Below are positions 20,367-31,046 of a stretch of 64,000 nucleotides of DNA, piece after piece. Origin of the DNA: Lepidostoma basale (lineage: Eukaryota; Arthropoda; Insecta; Trichoptera; Lepidostomatidae); assembly GCA_022606425.2 (NCBI GenBank), contig JAHDVF020001470.1:124001-188000 (forward strand), written 5' to 3'. Each line of letters starts with the position of its first letter. Position 1 is the stretch's first letter. The position numbers and the translations under genes are program-made. The notes below the pieces were generated by a model. That model was not told the origin of the DNA and did not search any database. It was given only the letters and a program-made list of their open reading frames with translations.

Positions 20367-20612
20367 TTTCTTCTTCTTCTTCTTTAACAGCCGTTGTCGT
20401 CCACTGCTGGACATAGGCCTCCCCCGTACTTCTCCATGTATGACATGTCTTTACGGGGGGTGGTTGGCATTACAACGCCACGCTTGCCAGACGGGTTGGC
20501 GAGGTGTCCTTCCACGTTAGCCTATGCATCAATATTATCCACCGAGGTTATTCACACTCGATCTCTAACATTTCGCATAGTTTCCAGGGGAGACCAAAGT
20601 CGAGGAGGTGTG
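20367..20612 (-). mobile_element. (GAA)-tailed retroelement fragment inserted in LINE-A
   Basis: Starts with (TTC)n, then cagccgttgtcgtccactgc, the typical 3' end of LINE-H-like elements, then gccacgcttgccagacgggt. Short gcattt direct repeats flank it. It breaks the LINE-A copy in the INAVEM codons. Confidence 0.65.
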
Positions 20613-20775
20613 GATAGCATTTATTCCTATCTAATCCTTCTTTTGCTAGTTGCATGCTTCACTTCCATACATAAGGGTCGGCACAAGAACACCATTATGC
20701 ATTGCCATCTTAGGTTTTTTGGATAGGTTTTTGTTTGCGAAATATGTTGTTTTCAATGCTGGTATGACTAAATGA
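20613..20775 (-). mobile_element. LINE-A (A2), upstream piece
   Basis: Encodes KNLSKKPKMAMHNGVLVPTL and MYGSEACN, continuing the copy at 19966. Confidence 0.82.
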
Positions 20776-21110
20776 TTATTTGTACTATTAAAAACAATAC
20801 AGTTGCTTGATACAGTATTTGATCCGTAGAGCAATTACTATTTGTGACTTGACCCGAGAGCAGCCGAGCGCCACCCGAGAGCACCCGAGTTATCTCGTGA
20901 AACCACGCCTGGCCACCGTCTCCCGGACCCCCGCTCTGTGGGAGATAATGCGGGGGATGTTTTGTGGTAAGCGGCACCCGTGCACGCCACGGCGGTGTTT
21001 CCAATTATTTCAGTTCGAACATTTTAGCTCATCGCGAAATCCGTGAAAATGGATTAAGATTTTCCCTGAGATATCTTAAATTGATAATGTAAAATAATTG
21101 TTAAAAATAA
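20776..21110. other. No gene recognised; GC-rich patch
   Basis: The 20850-21000 segment (agcagccgagcgccacccga...) is much GC-richer than its surroundings. No family recognised. Confidence 0.4.
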
Positions 21111-21112
21111 AA

Positions 21113-21640
21113 TACTAACTAACTAACTAACTAACCATCACGCCGTCTCCCCGGAGGAGTAGGCAGAATGAATGGAACCCTGTTCTGTCCTGACATACTT
21201 CTCTCGTTCTTCTACATTCATACATCTTGTCATGCACGCACGTCGATTTCTCTGACTCCTCACGTGACCGACATTTAATATTTGATTGATTTGATCGTGA
21301 CACGCTTTCTCGGCCTTTCTCTATTTCCAGCTCCGTTCACGCCGTTTACATATACCTTCTTTACCATTCTCTCTTCACTCATTATTTCCATGTGTCCAAA
21401 CCATCTTAATGACCCTTTCATTATTTTGTTCATAACACATTCATTCGCACCGCATTTACTTCCTATACTTGCATTTGACACTCTATCATATACAGATTTG
21501 CTACACATTCGTCTTAGAGATCTCATTTCTACTGCATTTATTCTACTTTCATCCTTCTTTTGCCAGTTCCATGCTTCACTTCCATACACAAGGGTCGGCA
21601 CAAGAACACCATTATGCACTGCCATCTTAGCTAGAATAAA
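21113..21640 (-). mobile_element. LINE-A (A2-like), ~530 bp
   Basis: Five TAAC units, then the C-terminal frame 21703-21275 reading KMAVHNGVLVPTLVYGSEAW, EMRSLRRMCSKSVYDRVSNA and GSLRWFGHMEIMSEERMVKK, with a frameshift near RERPRK. It lies head to head with the following copy. Confidence 0.9.
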
Positions 21641-21689
21641 CCATAATAAACCGATATATCTAGAATAAACCAATTTATTTAATAATGAA

Positions 21690-22003
21690 ATGTTATGAAC
21701 CAAATAATGAAAGGATCATTAAGATGGTTTGGACATATGGAAAGAGAATGGTAAAAAAATTATATATTAACGATGTAAATTGAACCAAAAATAGAGGAAG
21801 ACCGAGGAAAACGTGGCATGATCAAATAAATCAAATATTGAATGTCGGCCATGTGAGGTGTCAGAGAATTCGACGCGCGTGCACGACACAATGTATGAAT
21901 ATTGAGGAAGCGAGAGATATGTCAGGAAAGAAAAGTGTGGCAGTCCATTCTTTCTGCCTACCCTTTTGGGGAGACGGCGTGATGGTAAGTTAGTTAGTTA
22001 GTT
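21690..22003 (+). mobile_element. LINE-A (A1), ~310 bp
   Basis: Begins aaccaaataatgaaaggatc and ends ggcgtgatggtaagttagtt with further GTTA units. Its 5' end faces that of the 21113 copy across about 50 bp containing a doubled 'tctagaataaacca'. Confidence 0.88.
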
Positions 22004-22009
22004 AGGAAG

Positions 22010-22420
22010 TTATATATTTTTAACTGTAATACATTTTCATCGTCGATAGATTCAACTTTGAACAGTTTTCCTAAACATTGACGTCACTTCGACAGGCTGG
22101 TTGATCACGATATTATTAATTCTATTCATAACTTGTCTAGAAAATCTGTCTAGCCGGACTTGGGCCTTTGGTTTACACAGCATTAAATTCAGCGATCACA
22201 TAGACATATCTTCTGTATTATTGAACGGTACTAAATACAATCGTTAATTTGCACACCCTTATGTAATTGAATAACATTATCGCATATAAACATATAAGAA
22301 CCTACGTACATTTTATGGATCAAACCATGCGTGGGACCATCTAGTTATTTCTAGGCCATAACTTCAACATCATTAGTTTAGTTATAAATTTACAATTACT
22401 TTTGATGTACATACGTCAAA
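22010..22420. other. No gene or repeat recognised
   Basis: AT-rich with no frame of note. Confidence 0.35.
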
Positions 22421-22421
22421 T

Positions 22422-22486
22422 CTTCTTCTTCATCTTCTTCTTTTAATAGATCTGACGATCTGTGACACAGAAATCATGTCTCGTCG
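22422..22486 (-). mobile_element. LINE-G 3' end stub
   Basis: Reversed (GAA)-rich tail then agatctgacgatctgtgaca and gaaatcatgtctcgt, matching the 3' end of the LINE-G copy at 27550. Confidence 0.65.
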
Positions 22487-23146
22487 GATAATAATAATAA
22501 TAATAAATTGGATAATTTATAAAACGTCATTTTTTATGAATTACTCATCTCAAGGGCGCTGTAGAAAATAATCCGTTTTATCAACTAGATAATAATAATG
22601 ATAAAAAAAATATAAACATATTTAGTATGAGGGCTGCACCTGAAGAAGTCGATCAGCCCATCTAGTCAGGAAATGATAATTTGAAAAGGTGCGTTTTGAG
22701 TCTCGATCTAAGCTCTGATTGATTCTCAATACACTTAAGGTCTGCTGGAAGACTGTTCCAGGCTGAAGGGCCGGCTACCGCGAAGGCTCGGTCGCCAAAG
22801 TTTGTGCTTGGACAGCGTTTTGGCACAGTCAATCTACCGATCGCAGAAGACTTAGCTGATCGCAATGTAGACTGTCTAGCATTCAGGTTCTCGTTGATGC
22901 AGAGTTCAGATATATAAGCTGGTGCCATTCCATGCAACGCTTTATAGACCGTCCAGCAGAGCTTGTATTGTATCCTTTCTGGACATTTCAGCCAGTGGAG
23001 CTCCTTAAGATGCTGTGTTATGTGACAACTCTTTGGCACACCCCTTATCAGTCTTGCTGCTGCATTGAAGATGAGGTCCAGCTGTCCTTCCATCTCTTAG
23101 GCGGTCTTCCAGGTGGGCGGTGTCCAGAGGGGATTTCATAAGCGGC
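22487..23146 (-). mobile_element. LINE-Z (CR1/Zenon-like) RT C-terminal portion
   Basis: The frame 23093-22662 is open for 143 codons. It contains LIFNAAARLIRGVPKSCHIT, LKELHWLKCPERIQYKLCWT and YKALHGMAPAYISELC, then RQSTLRSAKSSAIGRLTVPK and RAFAVAGPSAWNSLPADLKC. This is the domain following the RT thumb in CR1-group elements and the best-kept copy of the family here. The 3' UTR ends in (AAT)n (reversed ATT tail). Confidence 0.9.
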
Positions 23147-23150
23147 TGTA

Positions 23151-23410
23151 TATCGCACGCTTAATAGAACACTGGTTTACTAAAAAAACAAGTTTTGCTC
23201 AATCCGACATGAATCGGTGTTTTAACAAAAACAGTCGAAAAACACGAAGAATGGATAGCGTTAACATTGTGAACGATTATCGTACGTACGAATGGATAGC
23301 GTTAATATTGTGAAAAATAGATGGATAGCGTTAACACAAGCCTCTGTCTAATGTTAAAAAAAATTATGACCTAAAGCATAATCGGTTAGTTTACTATTAA
23401 GCGTGCGATA
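23151..23410. mobile_element. Short TIR element (260 bp, 17-bp perfect TIRs)
   Basis: Left end tatcgcacgcttaatag is perfectly inverted at 23394-23410, with tgta flanking each side as a possible 4-bp target duplication. Inside are three spaced copies of atggatagcgttaa. It sits exactly between LINE-Z and LINE-G remains. No coding capacity. Confidence 0.7.
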
Positions 23411-23720
23411 TGTAAGTCTGCCACCATCGATTCTGGCTACATGGTCCCTCCAGTATCATCTTCTGGATCTACTCCACTGAACGATATCCTCTATTTCGCA
23501 AGTTTTTCTTATGTCTGAGAGTTTTTCCAGTAATTGATCTTAGAACCTACATTTTCGGTGTTCTTTAGTAGTCCCTTGGTTCGCACAGTGTCGGCCAGCG
23601 TCTCTACAGCGTACGTCATGATACGCACGCATGTTTAATAAATTCTGAACTAGCTGTCGATACGCGTGTGCTTGTTCTTCCAGACCAGATTCTTCAGACA
23701 CCCTGACACGGCAGAGGCAG
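23411..23720 (-). mobile_element. LINE-G RT C-terminal fragment, decayed
   Basis: The minus strand yields broken peptides corresponding to ...RTKGLLKNTE and a GVDPEDDTGGTM run, matching in DNA the LINE-G copy at 27550 (accatgtag, tactggaggg, ggagtagatcc). Confidence 0.7.
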
Positions 23721-23749
23721 AGTCAAATCAATATGATCAAATGTAGTTG

Positions 23750-23801
23750 CTAACTAACTAACCACCACGCCGTCTTCCCGAAGGGGTAGGCAGAAAGAAT
23801 T
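23750..23801 (-). mobile_element. LINE-A 3' stub (~50 bp)
   Basis: Only the tail ctaactaactaaccaccacg and hairpin ccgaaggggtaggcagaaag remain. Confidence 0.7.
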
Positions 23802-23929
23802 AACAATCAAGGATATTGAAGAATAACCTACCAAAATTTACAAAGAGTTTAACTATAAACCAATTAAAAATTTATCTGAAACAGTTATAAGTAAGATCTA
23901 AAAATGTATCCATATAACCCAATGGGGTT

Positions 23930-24062
23930 TTTTAAGTACTCTTTAAATACTTGCAAAAAAATTATTTAATATTTGATAACGCCCAAGCAAGGCAAAATAT
24001 GTCATTCCCATAAAATATAATAAAATTTCTAGAAAACAGACATTCTCGTTCGTATTATATTT
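23930..24062. repeat. FB-H, one arm
   Basis: tttgataacgcccaagcaag, then atgtcattcccataaaat and the terminal tctagaaaacagac. The stem II analogue is mutated. Confidence 0.65.
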
Positions 24063-24765
24063 TTTTTTCATAAAAACTGTCCAAAACCTTTAGCATAGAA
24101 ATTATAATATTTTTTTTTTGGATAAATTAAATGAAACATTTCACCCTTTCGTATTTTCAGTAGATCCTCTTGTTCTCATATAGCTGCCCATACGTAATTT
24201 ATCGTAAATATTGTCTATGATACAATATTATTTCTTCACGTAAACGACTATTTATTTGTGTCTATGGGTAGTAATACAATAAAAATTATTTCCAACACTT
24301 TAGAATAAAGTCTCAAGACACCGCTTGGTACTTGCTCTCGGCGCAGGTAGGTACGATACCGAGAGTAAGTACGCGAACGCACTTAAAACATGTTCACAAT
24401 TCAAGCACCCCCTACATTTTTATTCTCTTAGGATCGTGCGATGATCACACGGGGTGCAATTGCATAAAAATAATGACACTCTTTATATCCATAGTAAAAC
24501 CCTTTGGCATACTGAATGCCGTGTTCATGTCGTTTGATTCTTAATGGCGGGAGTAACGGGGAGCCTCTCCGAGGGACAACAAATGTCTACTGAAATATTA
24601 CAAGAGACCATTAATTCCACTTTCGCGTTCTTTGGATTAGCGATTACATTTTTTTCAGTATATCAAGTGACGTGCCCCTTTGGATATGAATAAACAATAC
24701 AGCACTACGCATACCAAATGCCTTAAGGGGTTAGGGGCAGTCAGAGGTATGGAAAAACAAGCATT
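24063..24765. other. No gene or repeat recognised
   Basis: The two short frames present (24332-24544 and 24655-24864) have no motif; the second reads into SINE-T1. Confidence 0.35.
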
Positions 24766-24769
24766 TTTT

Positions 24770-25015
24770 TTTATGTATACAACAGGTCGCTTGAACCCAA
24801 TTACAGTATACAATTTGTTTTTAAGTTGATATATTGATTCTCGTGACATGTGACAGGTAGCCAATCTATCGCCATTTAATTGTCACCAGAATTCTACGCC
24901 AGACCAAAGACAGTGTGACAATCACACTGCCATCGCCGATAATCGAACCCAGAACCTTCGGAATGGGAATCAGAGCTCTTACCACTCTGCCACGAAGGTC
25001 GTCGAGTATCGAGGA
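24770..25015 (-). mobile_element. SINE-T1 (tail type I)
   Basis: Full length: T-run, reversed type-I tail acaggtcgcttgaacccaat, the body, then the tRNA-like head ending ctctgccacgaaggtcgtcg. The B-box complement is aatcgaaccc. Confidence 0.88.
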
Positions 25016-25121
25016 GGTCGTCGTTTTGTCAATAATTTAATTTATTTTATAAAACCAATAATATTAAATTGTTGTATTATGTTTTAATTTGATTTGACCC
25101 AAATTTGAAAAAAAAATGTAT

Positions 25122-25358
25122 ATAGGGTAAGTTAAGGTAATTTGGCAGTATATGTTTTAACATGACTCGCACATCAATGTTTTGTACCAGCGGAGGCGCG
25201 TGTGATAACTGTGTTTTGAAGTATATTATTCTAATTCTAGATATTTTGTCATCTATTGGTGAGTTTTCGAAGCTTACATAGCGGTTATTCAGTACGATTG
25301 TGTTTCAGAAAGTACTGCCAAATTACCTCTACTGCCAAAATACCTTACCTTACCCTAT
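25122..25358. mobile_element. Short TIR element (tagggtaag ends)
   Basis: Left atagggtaagttaaggtaat and ttggcagta are mirrored at the right by tactgccaaaataccttacc and ttaccctat. A TA may be the target site. A second tactgccaaatt-like run near 25320 gives a sub-repeat. Non-coding. Confidence 0.65.
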
Positions 25359-25599
25359 GAAGTTATCGCCATATTTGTTGGACACTGTTCCATAAGTGGT
25401 GCTTTGGGGTGACCATTATAACTTCTTACAAGTTCATCTAAAATCATTAAATCATTCAAATAAAAAAAAAATTCAAAATAGTTATCTAGTGCCTGATTAA
25501 AGCTATTTTTTTTTGCAATTCTGCATTTTACCTCTACACCTGGGTCAAGAGATAATAACTATAATCTTAATTTATTACTAACGATAATTTTAACTTATC

Positions 25600-25860
25600 A
25601 CTAACTAACCATCACGCCATTTTCCCGGAGAGGTAGGCAGAGAGGATGGATCGCCACAATGCTCTGTCCTGGCATACCTCTCGGGCTTCCTCTACATTCA
25701 TATTTCGTACCATGCACGCACGTCGATTATTCCGACTTCGAATGTGGCCACCTTTTAGTAATTGATTAATTTGGTCTTGCCATGTTTTCATCGGTCGTCC
25801 TCGGCTTCTTTTTCCACTCACGCTGCTTGTGTACAACTTTTTAATCATTCTTCTCTCGTA
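25600..25860 (-). mobile_element. LINE-A (A3), 3' end
   Basis: A 78-codon frame reads KKLYTSSVSGKRSRGRPMKT, then WQDQINQLLKGGHIRSRNNR and ALWRSILSAYLSGKMA. Confidence 0.9.
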
Positions 25861-26945
25861 TTTTATAACTTTATTTTATTTTATTTAGCAATATTTTTAC
25901 TTATTCCACATTGACGTTTTCCCTTATCAGATGTGAGTTTCGAAAAAAACTATTTGATTGTTATAAAAAATAATAACTAAGCGTATCAATGTACGATGTA
26001 TTTTTTATTAATTTCAGGGAGATGATCTGCAATAGTATTAGTAACACCTCCTAAATTGGTTATCAAACTCTATTTGATTGGTTCTTGGGCCTTAGTAGAC
26101 GGAGTGTACGGTATTAGCTTCTAAAATACTCGGTGTTTAGAAAGTTACTACTATCTCGAAATTAGAAAAATACATTAATATTAACAGAAGAACGCCTTTG
26201 TGTTCTTATTTTCAAATTTCCAATAACACCACAAATTAACCGTAATACAGGAAATACAAGACACCATTAGCTGAGATACCAGATATTTGATATAATTAAA
26301 TCAAAACATTAAAATTTTTACATTGTAAAGTATCGTTACGAATCACACCCTTAATTGTTTTTCCACGAAAAATCTATAAACAACATAAAAAATTTAATAA
26401 ACTTTATTTTTGTGATACTTACAATTAAAGCTGATAGTGTTTTTATTAAAAAAAAAAGAATTTTATTGAAAAATGTTTATTTTAATGTTTGGAGGTTTTT
26501 ATTGAAATATTTTTTGTGTTTTCTATTCATAAGAACATATTTAAACTTAGTGTCACTCACACTATGGCAAACAATCTCCTTGAAATGAACGGACTCCATG
26601 ATACGTCCTGTGACCAAATCGTAATCTTTGTTATTATCGAAATCTCACTCACACGCTGTACTAAAACCCATTTGGTGCAAGAAAGTTTGGAGAGGCGAAG
26701 GGCCCTTCGGAGACCCCGGCGCTCTATTATTATTCACAATATCCATGTACATTAATGGCTCTGTAGTCAAATGCAACACCGGGTGAACCATTTAATTAAT
26801 GGAGTCGTTAATCCAAAGTTAGAGTTGTTTCTGAACACCCTACCACTTTCAAACACCTATACATTCATTAAACATACGCAATCTGACAAGGATCTGGAGA
26901 GAAACCACGATGATGTAATAAACAATTAACAATTGTTCAAGTTAT
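25861..26945. other. No gene or repeat recognised
   Basis: AT-rich. Frames at 26355-26588 and 26489-26755 are low-complexity and lack any motif. One GC-richer patch (gaagggcccttcggagaccc, near 26700) is unexplained. Confidence 0.4.
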
Positions 26946-26949
26946 TAAT

Positions 26950-27237
26950 TGTTAAAATTTAAAACACTGTTTAGGTATCACATTAAATTTTTTTTTCTCG
27001 ACAGCTGTTTCGACAACCGATGTTGGCATCATCTGGTGTTATACTAAGTTTTTTTTGTTTATATGGAGAGTTTCGTAAAAAAACGAAAAACTTAAATGAA
27101 CACCCGATAATGCAACATTGGTTGGCGAAACAGTTGCCACGAAAAATAATTAATGTTATGATACCATAAAAGCGTTTTAAATTTTTCAGTTAATAATGTT
27201 GAAGTATCTTAGTGTTTAGGCCAAAACCATGGACTAT
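26950..27237. repeat. FB-A foldback, older copy
   Basis: Both arms are present but diverged: gacagctgtttcgacaaccg on the left, and acattggttggcgaaacagt and the final aggccaaaaccatggactat on the right. The CTGATGA boxes are mutated (CAGATGA, CCGATAA). Confidence 0.8.
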
Positions 27238-27292
27238 TTAATTGTTCAAATATTAAAGTCGTTATATTTTTTTTCAATGATGTTAAATATCT

Positions 27293-27453
27293 AACAAACC
27301 ATTACGCCGTTTTTCCGCAGGAGTAGCCAGAGAGGATGGACCGCCACACTATTATTTCCTGTCGTGGCCGTCTTTCTTTGGCCTTTCTTGACTTCATTTT
27401 CCATTCACACTACATATATCTTTTTAACCATGCGTTCCATATGTCCAAACCCC
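27293..27453 (-). mobile_element. LINE-A with internal deletion
   Basis: Tail side caaaccattacgccgttttt, then a jump from tatttcctg to tcgtggccgtctttctttgg, losing about 110 bp. Confidence 0.72.
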
Positions 27454-27549
27454 CGGTTCTCAAATCAATTAATATCTTATTTGGGGGTAAATTAGTTAAA
27501 ACGGTATGTTATATTCGATTATATCTACAATATTAGTAGATGCGGACCG

Positions 27550-27875
27550 ACAATGTATGAACCATGAAGCTGTTTAGAACCTCTGAGATGAAGGTCCTAA
27601 GATCCATTGCTGGAAAAACTTTCCGAGATCGTGCGTGGAAAATTGCGATATATAGGATTATCGTTCGGTGGAGTAGATCCAGAAGAAGATACTGGAGGGA
27701 CCATGTAGTCAGAATAAATAGTGACAGAATCGTATATGCAACAGCTCACGAAATTCCCCTGGATACCGTCCACCCGGAAGACCACCACATTGATGGACAG
27801 TTGGACATCATCATCTCAGGAGACATGATTTCTGTATCACCGATCATCAGATCTATTAAAAAAGAATAAGAAGAC
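27550..27875 (+). mobile_element. LINE-G RT C-terminal fragment
   Basis: The frame 27564-27869 reads MKLFRTSEMKVLRSIAGKTF, RDRAWKIAIYR and RRRYWRDHVVRINSDRIVYA. This is another non-LTR C-terminal tail (T-E-MK-LRS-AGKT-RDR, RYWRDHV), here apparently preserved. Its end is followed by aaaaaagaataagaag. Confidence 0.78.
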
Positions 27876-28074
27876 ATATTAACAGTTACTAATAGTAATC
27901 GTTGTATAAATTCTTCTTCATGTGGAATATCGTTGGCTCCGTGAAATACTGTTGGTCCTGAAGTCAGCCAGTTTGACCGTATTATCGGACGCCCTAACTT
28001 CTTTTTTATGTAAATTATAGAAAATAATGTTGTTACTTGAAATTTCATGGAAGAAGTTCAATGAAATAATTAAA

Positions 28075-28228
28075 AAAAAATGTTACATAAATCTTTTTAA
28101 AATGAAAAATTTAGTTAAAATCCACTGTTTGTGTCTTCGACCGGTTAGCAGCTGGCTGCTATCTTCTGGTAAGCACCGGTCGAAGACAGAGACACTTGTG
28201 GATTTTAACTAAATATACATTTTAAGAA
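28075..28228. repeat. FB-G hairpin element
   Basis: Arms aaaatttagttaaaatccac and gtggattttaactaaatata flank gtcttcgaccggt and accggtcgaagac, with a short loop containing agcagctggctgct. Other copies of this family are not seen in the window. Confidence 0.75.
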
Positions 28229-28375
28229 TTTTTTTAATTTTTTTTATATATTTTCATTATGTATATTATAGACATTTATCGTCATACTTCTATCAACAGA
28301 TGGAATTTGACAAATACGATTAATATGCAAAAAATGCCCAAGAGAAGAAAGAAAATACAAGTCTATTAAATGCAA

Positions 28376-28797
28376 CAAACAAACTAACAAACCATGACGC
28401 CATTCCCCGCAGGGGTAGGCAGAGAGAATGAACTGCCACACTACTTTATTCTGGCACACCTCTCTAGTTTCCTCCACATTCATACACGCACGTCGATTCT
28501 TCCGACTTCTAACATGACCAACCTTAAAAAATTGATTAATTTGGTCATGTTATGTTAAACTCGGTCTGCCTCGACTCCGTACTCCATTTAAATCATCAAT
28601 GTATACTTTCTAAACCATTCTTTCTCCATCCATGCGCTCCATATGTCCGAACCAACGCAGCGATCCTTTCATAATTTTGTTCATAATACCTTCTTCCGCT
28701 CTACATTCTATTCTTATATCATCATTTGAGATTCTGTCTTATATCGTTCTACCACATATACGTCTTAGGGACGTCATCTCTACCGCATTGATTATTA
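28376..28797 (-). mobile_element. LINE-A (A2), ~420 bp
   Basis: Begins at (CAAA/CTAA)n then accatgacgccattccccgc. In broken frames it encodes MNVEETREVCQNKVVWQFIL and the A2 tail up to the EMTSLRR codons (attgatt). Confidence 0.88.
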
Positions 28798-28802
28798 AAT
28801 GT

Positions 28803-28921
28803 AGAGATAATTAATACGAATAAAACTGTCTGGTTTCTAGAAGTTTTATAAATTTTTTTGGCAATGACATGTTTCGCCCGTCAAAAGCATTATGTCATTC
28901 CCATAAATTATAATAAAACTT
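28803..28921. repeat. FB-H, left part (interrupted by FB-A)
   Basis: aattaatacgaataaaactg, then tctagaagttttataaattt and gacatgtttcgcccgtcaaa, up to ataataaaactt at 28910-28921. It resumes at 29161. Confidence 0.85.
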
Positions 28922-29160
28922 AAACTGTTAATGAATAAACTTTGTTTTTTGTATCACAATTGTATTTTATTTTACGCGACAGCTGTTTCATCAACCAATG
29001 TTGACATCATGATATTGTAACACCTGATGATGTCAACATTGGTTGATGAAACAGCTGTCGCGTAATATAAAATACAATTGTGATACAAAAAACAAAGTTT
29101 GTTCATTAACAGTTTAAAGTGTTAAGGTATCATAGTGTTTCGGCCAAAACAATGGACTAT
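28922..29160. repeat. FB-A foldback, best copy, with 12-bp target duplication
   Basis: This 239-bp element is flanked by perfect ataataaaactt repeats (28910-28921 and 29161-29172) and sits inside FB-H. The arms are nearly perfect over about 90 bp. It starts aaactgttaatgaataaact and ends cggccaaaacaatggactat. The clean junctions define the element's boundaries. Confidence 0.92.
29024..29059 (+). ncRNA. Hammerhead-like motif in best FB-A copy
   Basis: CTGATGA, T, GTCAAC-attg-GTTGAT, GAAAC, AGCT, GTC, then GCG. The boxes match the minimal type-I hammerhead layout except for the unpaired T between the first box and stem II. Stem I is short at best. Confidence 0.45.
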
Positions 29161-29252
29161 ATAATAAAACTTGTATAAACAGATGTTTTCATACGTATGA
29201 ATTGTTTAATTATGGAGTTTTGCATTATTGTTCAAGAAACAATAAATAATTG
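29161..29252. repeat. FB-H, right part
   Basis: Continues the FB-H copy: ataataaaacttgtataaac and gttttcatacgtatgaattg, ending ttgttcaagaaacaataaat. Confidence 0.85.
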
Positions 29253-29783
29253 AAGAGATCTTTATTCCTATTACGATGCAAACAATAAAATGAAACGAAT
29301 GTAAATCTTCAAGCACGCGAATATGTATGCTCTCTAAATAGTAGTAAAAAGAATAGGTACGGCATGAAACATGTACAGCATCACTCGGGCACCAAATCGG
29401 AAAACATTCTGAGTTTATTTAATGGCACGAATACCGAGTGTCCCGCAAAGAAATGGATATTTGTACATTTGCGGTAAATATGCAATGTACAGTGTACACC
29501 CCACATGTTGCTCGGAATAGTTCACTCAGGAATTCAGCCCCCGGGTCGTAAAGCTGGCGGCAGGGGCCGGCGCAGGGAGGTTAAGAACGGCAATGACCCG
29601 GGCGCAGCGCCGGAGGGTCGTGCCCAAAACGTCTCCCGCTTTACTATTCATGGCGTAATTTTGGTTTTTTAGGATCCACGGAAATATCTTGACGTGAGGT
29701 GAAAGTTGCGCGATCTTCGGTGTGCCGGATCATCGTGAACTTGCTACGCCGCGGTCATTTTTAAATGGGATATCCGTGACATT
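29253..29783. other. No gene recognised; GC-rich block at 29525-29645
   Basis: The block (ggcggcaggggccggcgcag, then gggcgcagcgccggagggtc) contrasts sharply with its AT-rich surroundings. It could be a relic of a functional element, but no family is recognised. Confidence 0.4.
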
Positions 29784-29785
29784 TT

Positions 29786-29935
29786 CATTGTTTCTTGAAC
29801 AATGACGTTAAACTACGAATAAAAACGTCTGTAAGTGTTTACAAACATTTGAAAATGCCGTAGAAATGTAAAACTTGTCATTCCCATCAATTATAATAAA
29901 ACTTCTAGAAAACGGAAATTTTCATTCGTACTAAA
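29786..29935. repeat. FB-H foldback, short copy
   Basis: Starts at ttgtttcttgaacaatgacg, a full terminal repeat, and shows tttgaaaatgccgtagaaat in place of the usual stem. Confidence 0.75.
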
Positions 29936-30016
29936 TCCGTTACACTTAAAAGGCAAACTAAAATAATTATTGTAATGAATCGATGAAACAAAAAAAAAAT
30001 ACACTTTTAAAAGCTT

Positions 30017-30172
30017 AAATTTTGGAACGCTGTCTTTAGTGACAGTTGTTTCACCAACCTATGTTGGCATCATCGGGTGATACTGAAAACTAAATGTTTG
30101 TAACACCTGATGATGTCAACATTTGATTATGTGTAAGTATTATAGTGGTTCGGTAAAAGCAATAGATTATTA
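30017..30172. repeat. FB-A, decayed copy
   Basis: Left arm with gacagttgtttcaccaacct; right side keeps cacctgatgatgtcaacatt but lacks the GAAAC side through a deletion. Confidence 0.72.
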
Positions 30173-30217
30173 AGATAATCAAATGATTTAACTGAAATCT
30201 CTTGATGGTTCATTTTA

Positions 30218-30335
30218 AATAATAACTAACTAACTAACCATCACGCCGTCTCCCCGAAACGGTAGGCAGAAAGAATGGACTGTCACACTTTAACCGATGC
30301 GGCACTCCATCTTTCTCTTTTCGCCCCTTAAATAT
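30218..30335 (-). mobile_element. SINE-R 3' end, 5'-truncated
   Basis: Reversed tail, terminal hairpin, tttaaccgatgcggcactcc, then tttctcttttcgcccc. Confidence 0.78.
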
Positions 30336-30358
30336 ATAAAAACTTAATTTAATAATAA

Positions 30359-30515
30359 ATAAATAAAACGATGTTTTTTTATAAATACTTCCACATTTGT
30401 CTTTATTTCTACAGCGACCGGTTTCGCCAGGCTCGCTAACATCGACAGACTGTCTAGACAGGACGAAAGACCAGTCTGTCGATGCCAGCGAGCCTGCATC
30501 GTTTTATTTAATTAT
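30359..30515. repeat. FB-D hairpin, partial
   Basis: Full left arm (acagcgaccggtttcgccag), a loop enlarged by tctagacaggacgaaag, and a truncated right arm skipping from gcgagcc to tgcatcgttttattt. Confidence 0.75.
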
Positions 30516-30519
30516 TAAT

Positions 30520-31045
30520 CAAAAGCTTATTAATAAAATACATATTTAAGATATTAAATGTGGTTTGATTGTTAATTAAATATATATAATTTGGGTGGTA
30601 GTATATCTGGCAACAAATACGATTTTGAATGTTGGGGAGGTAAGTGTAATCCCTAACCGATTGCTGACTTTATAATAAGAAAAAAATATCTCATTAGTTT
30701 TATATAACTCACAAATTTGTCCTATTCCGAAAGTACGCTATTAATATTAAAATAAGTAAATCATCTATTATGCAATCACATATATTATAATAACACAAAT
30801 TAACGTTTACGTTTATTAGCACAGTGAGTGTTCTTATTCTTGGTGTTCCTTTTCTATCGGAGATTGGATAACAACATGGCTATGTCTACCCTCGGTTCAA
30901 AAGCTCTAAACAGGAATGTTGTGCTGCAACTGAATCGTTTTCCAAGGGTTTTTTCTTCTCCCGACAGCCTAGTAATTACTTGTTTTAAAATAAAAATAAA
31001 ATTGAGACTTACTTCAATTTAAAAAATGTTATAAGGGATCCTAAA
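30520..31045. other. No gene or repeat recognised
   Basis: A 64-codon frame at 30828-31022 lacks any motif. Confidence 0.35.
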
Positions 31046-31046
31046 T

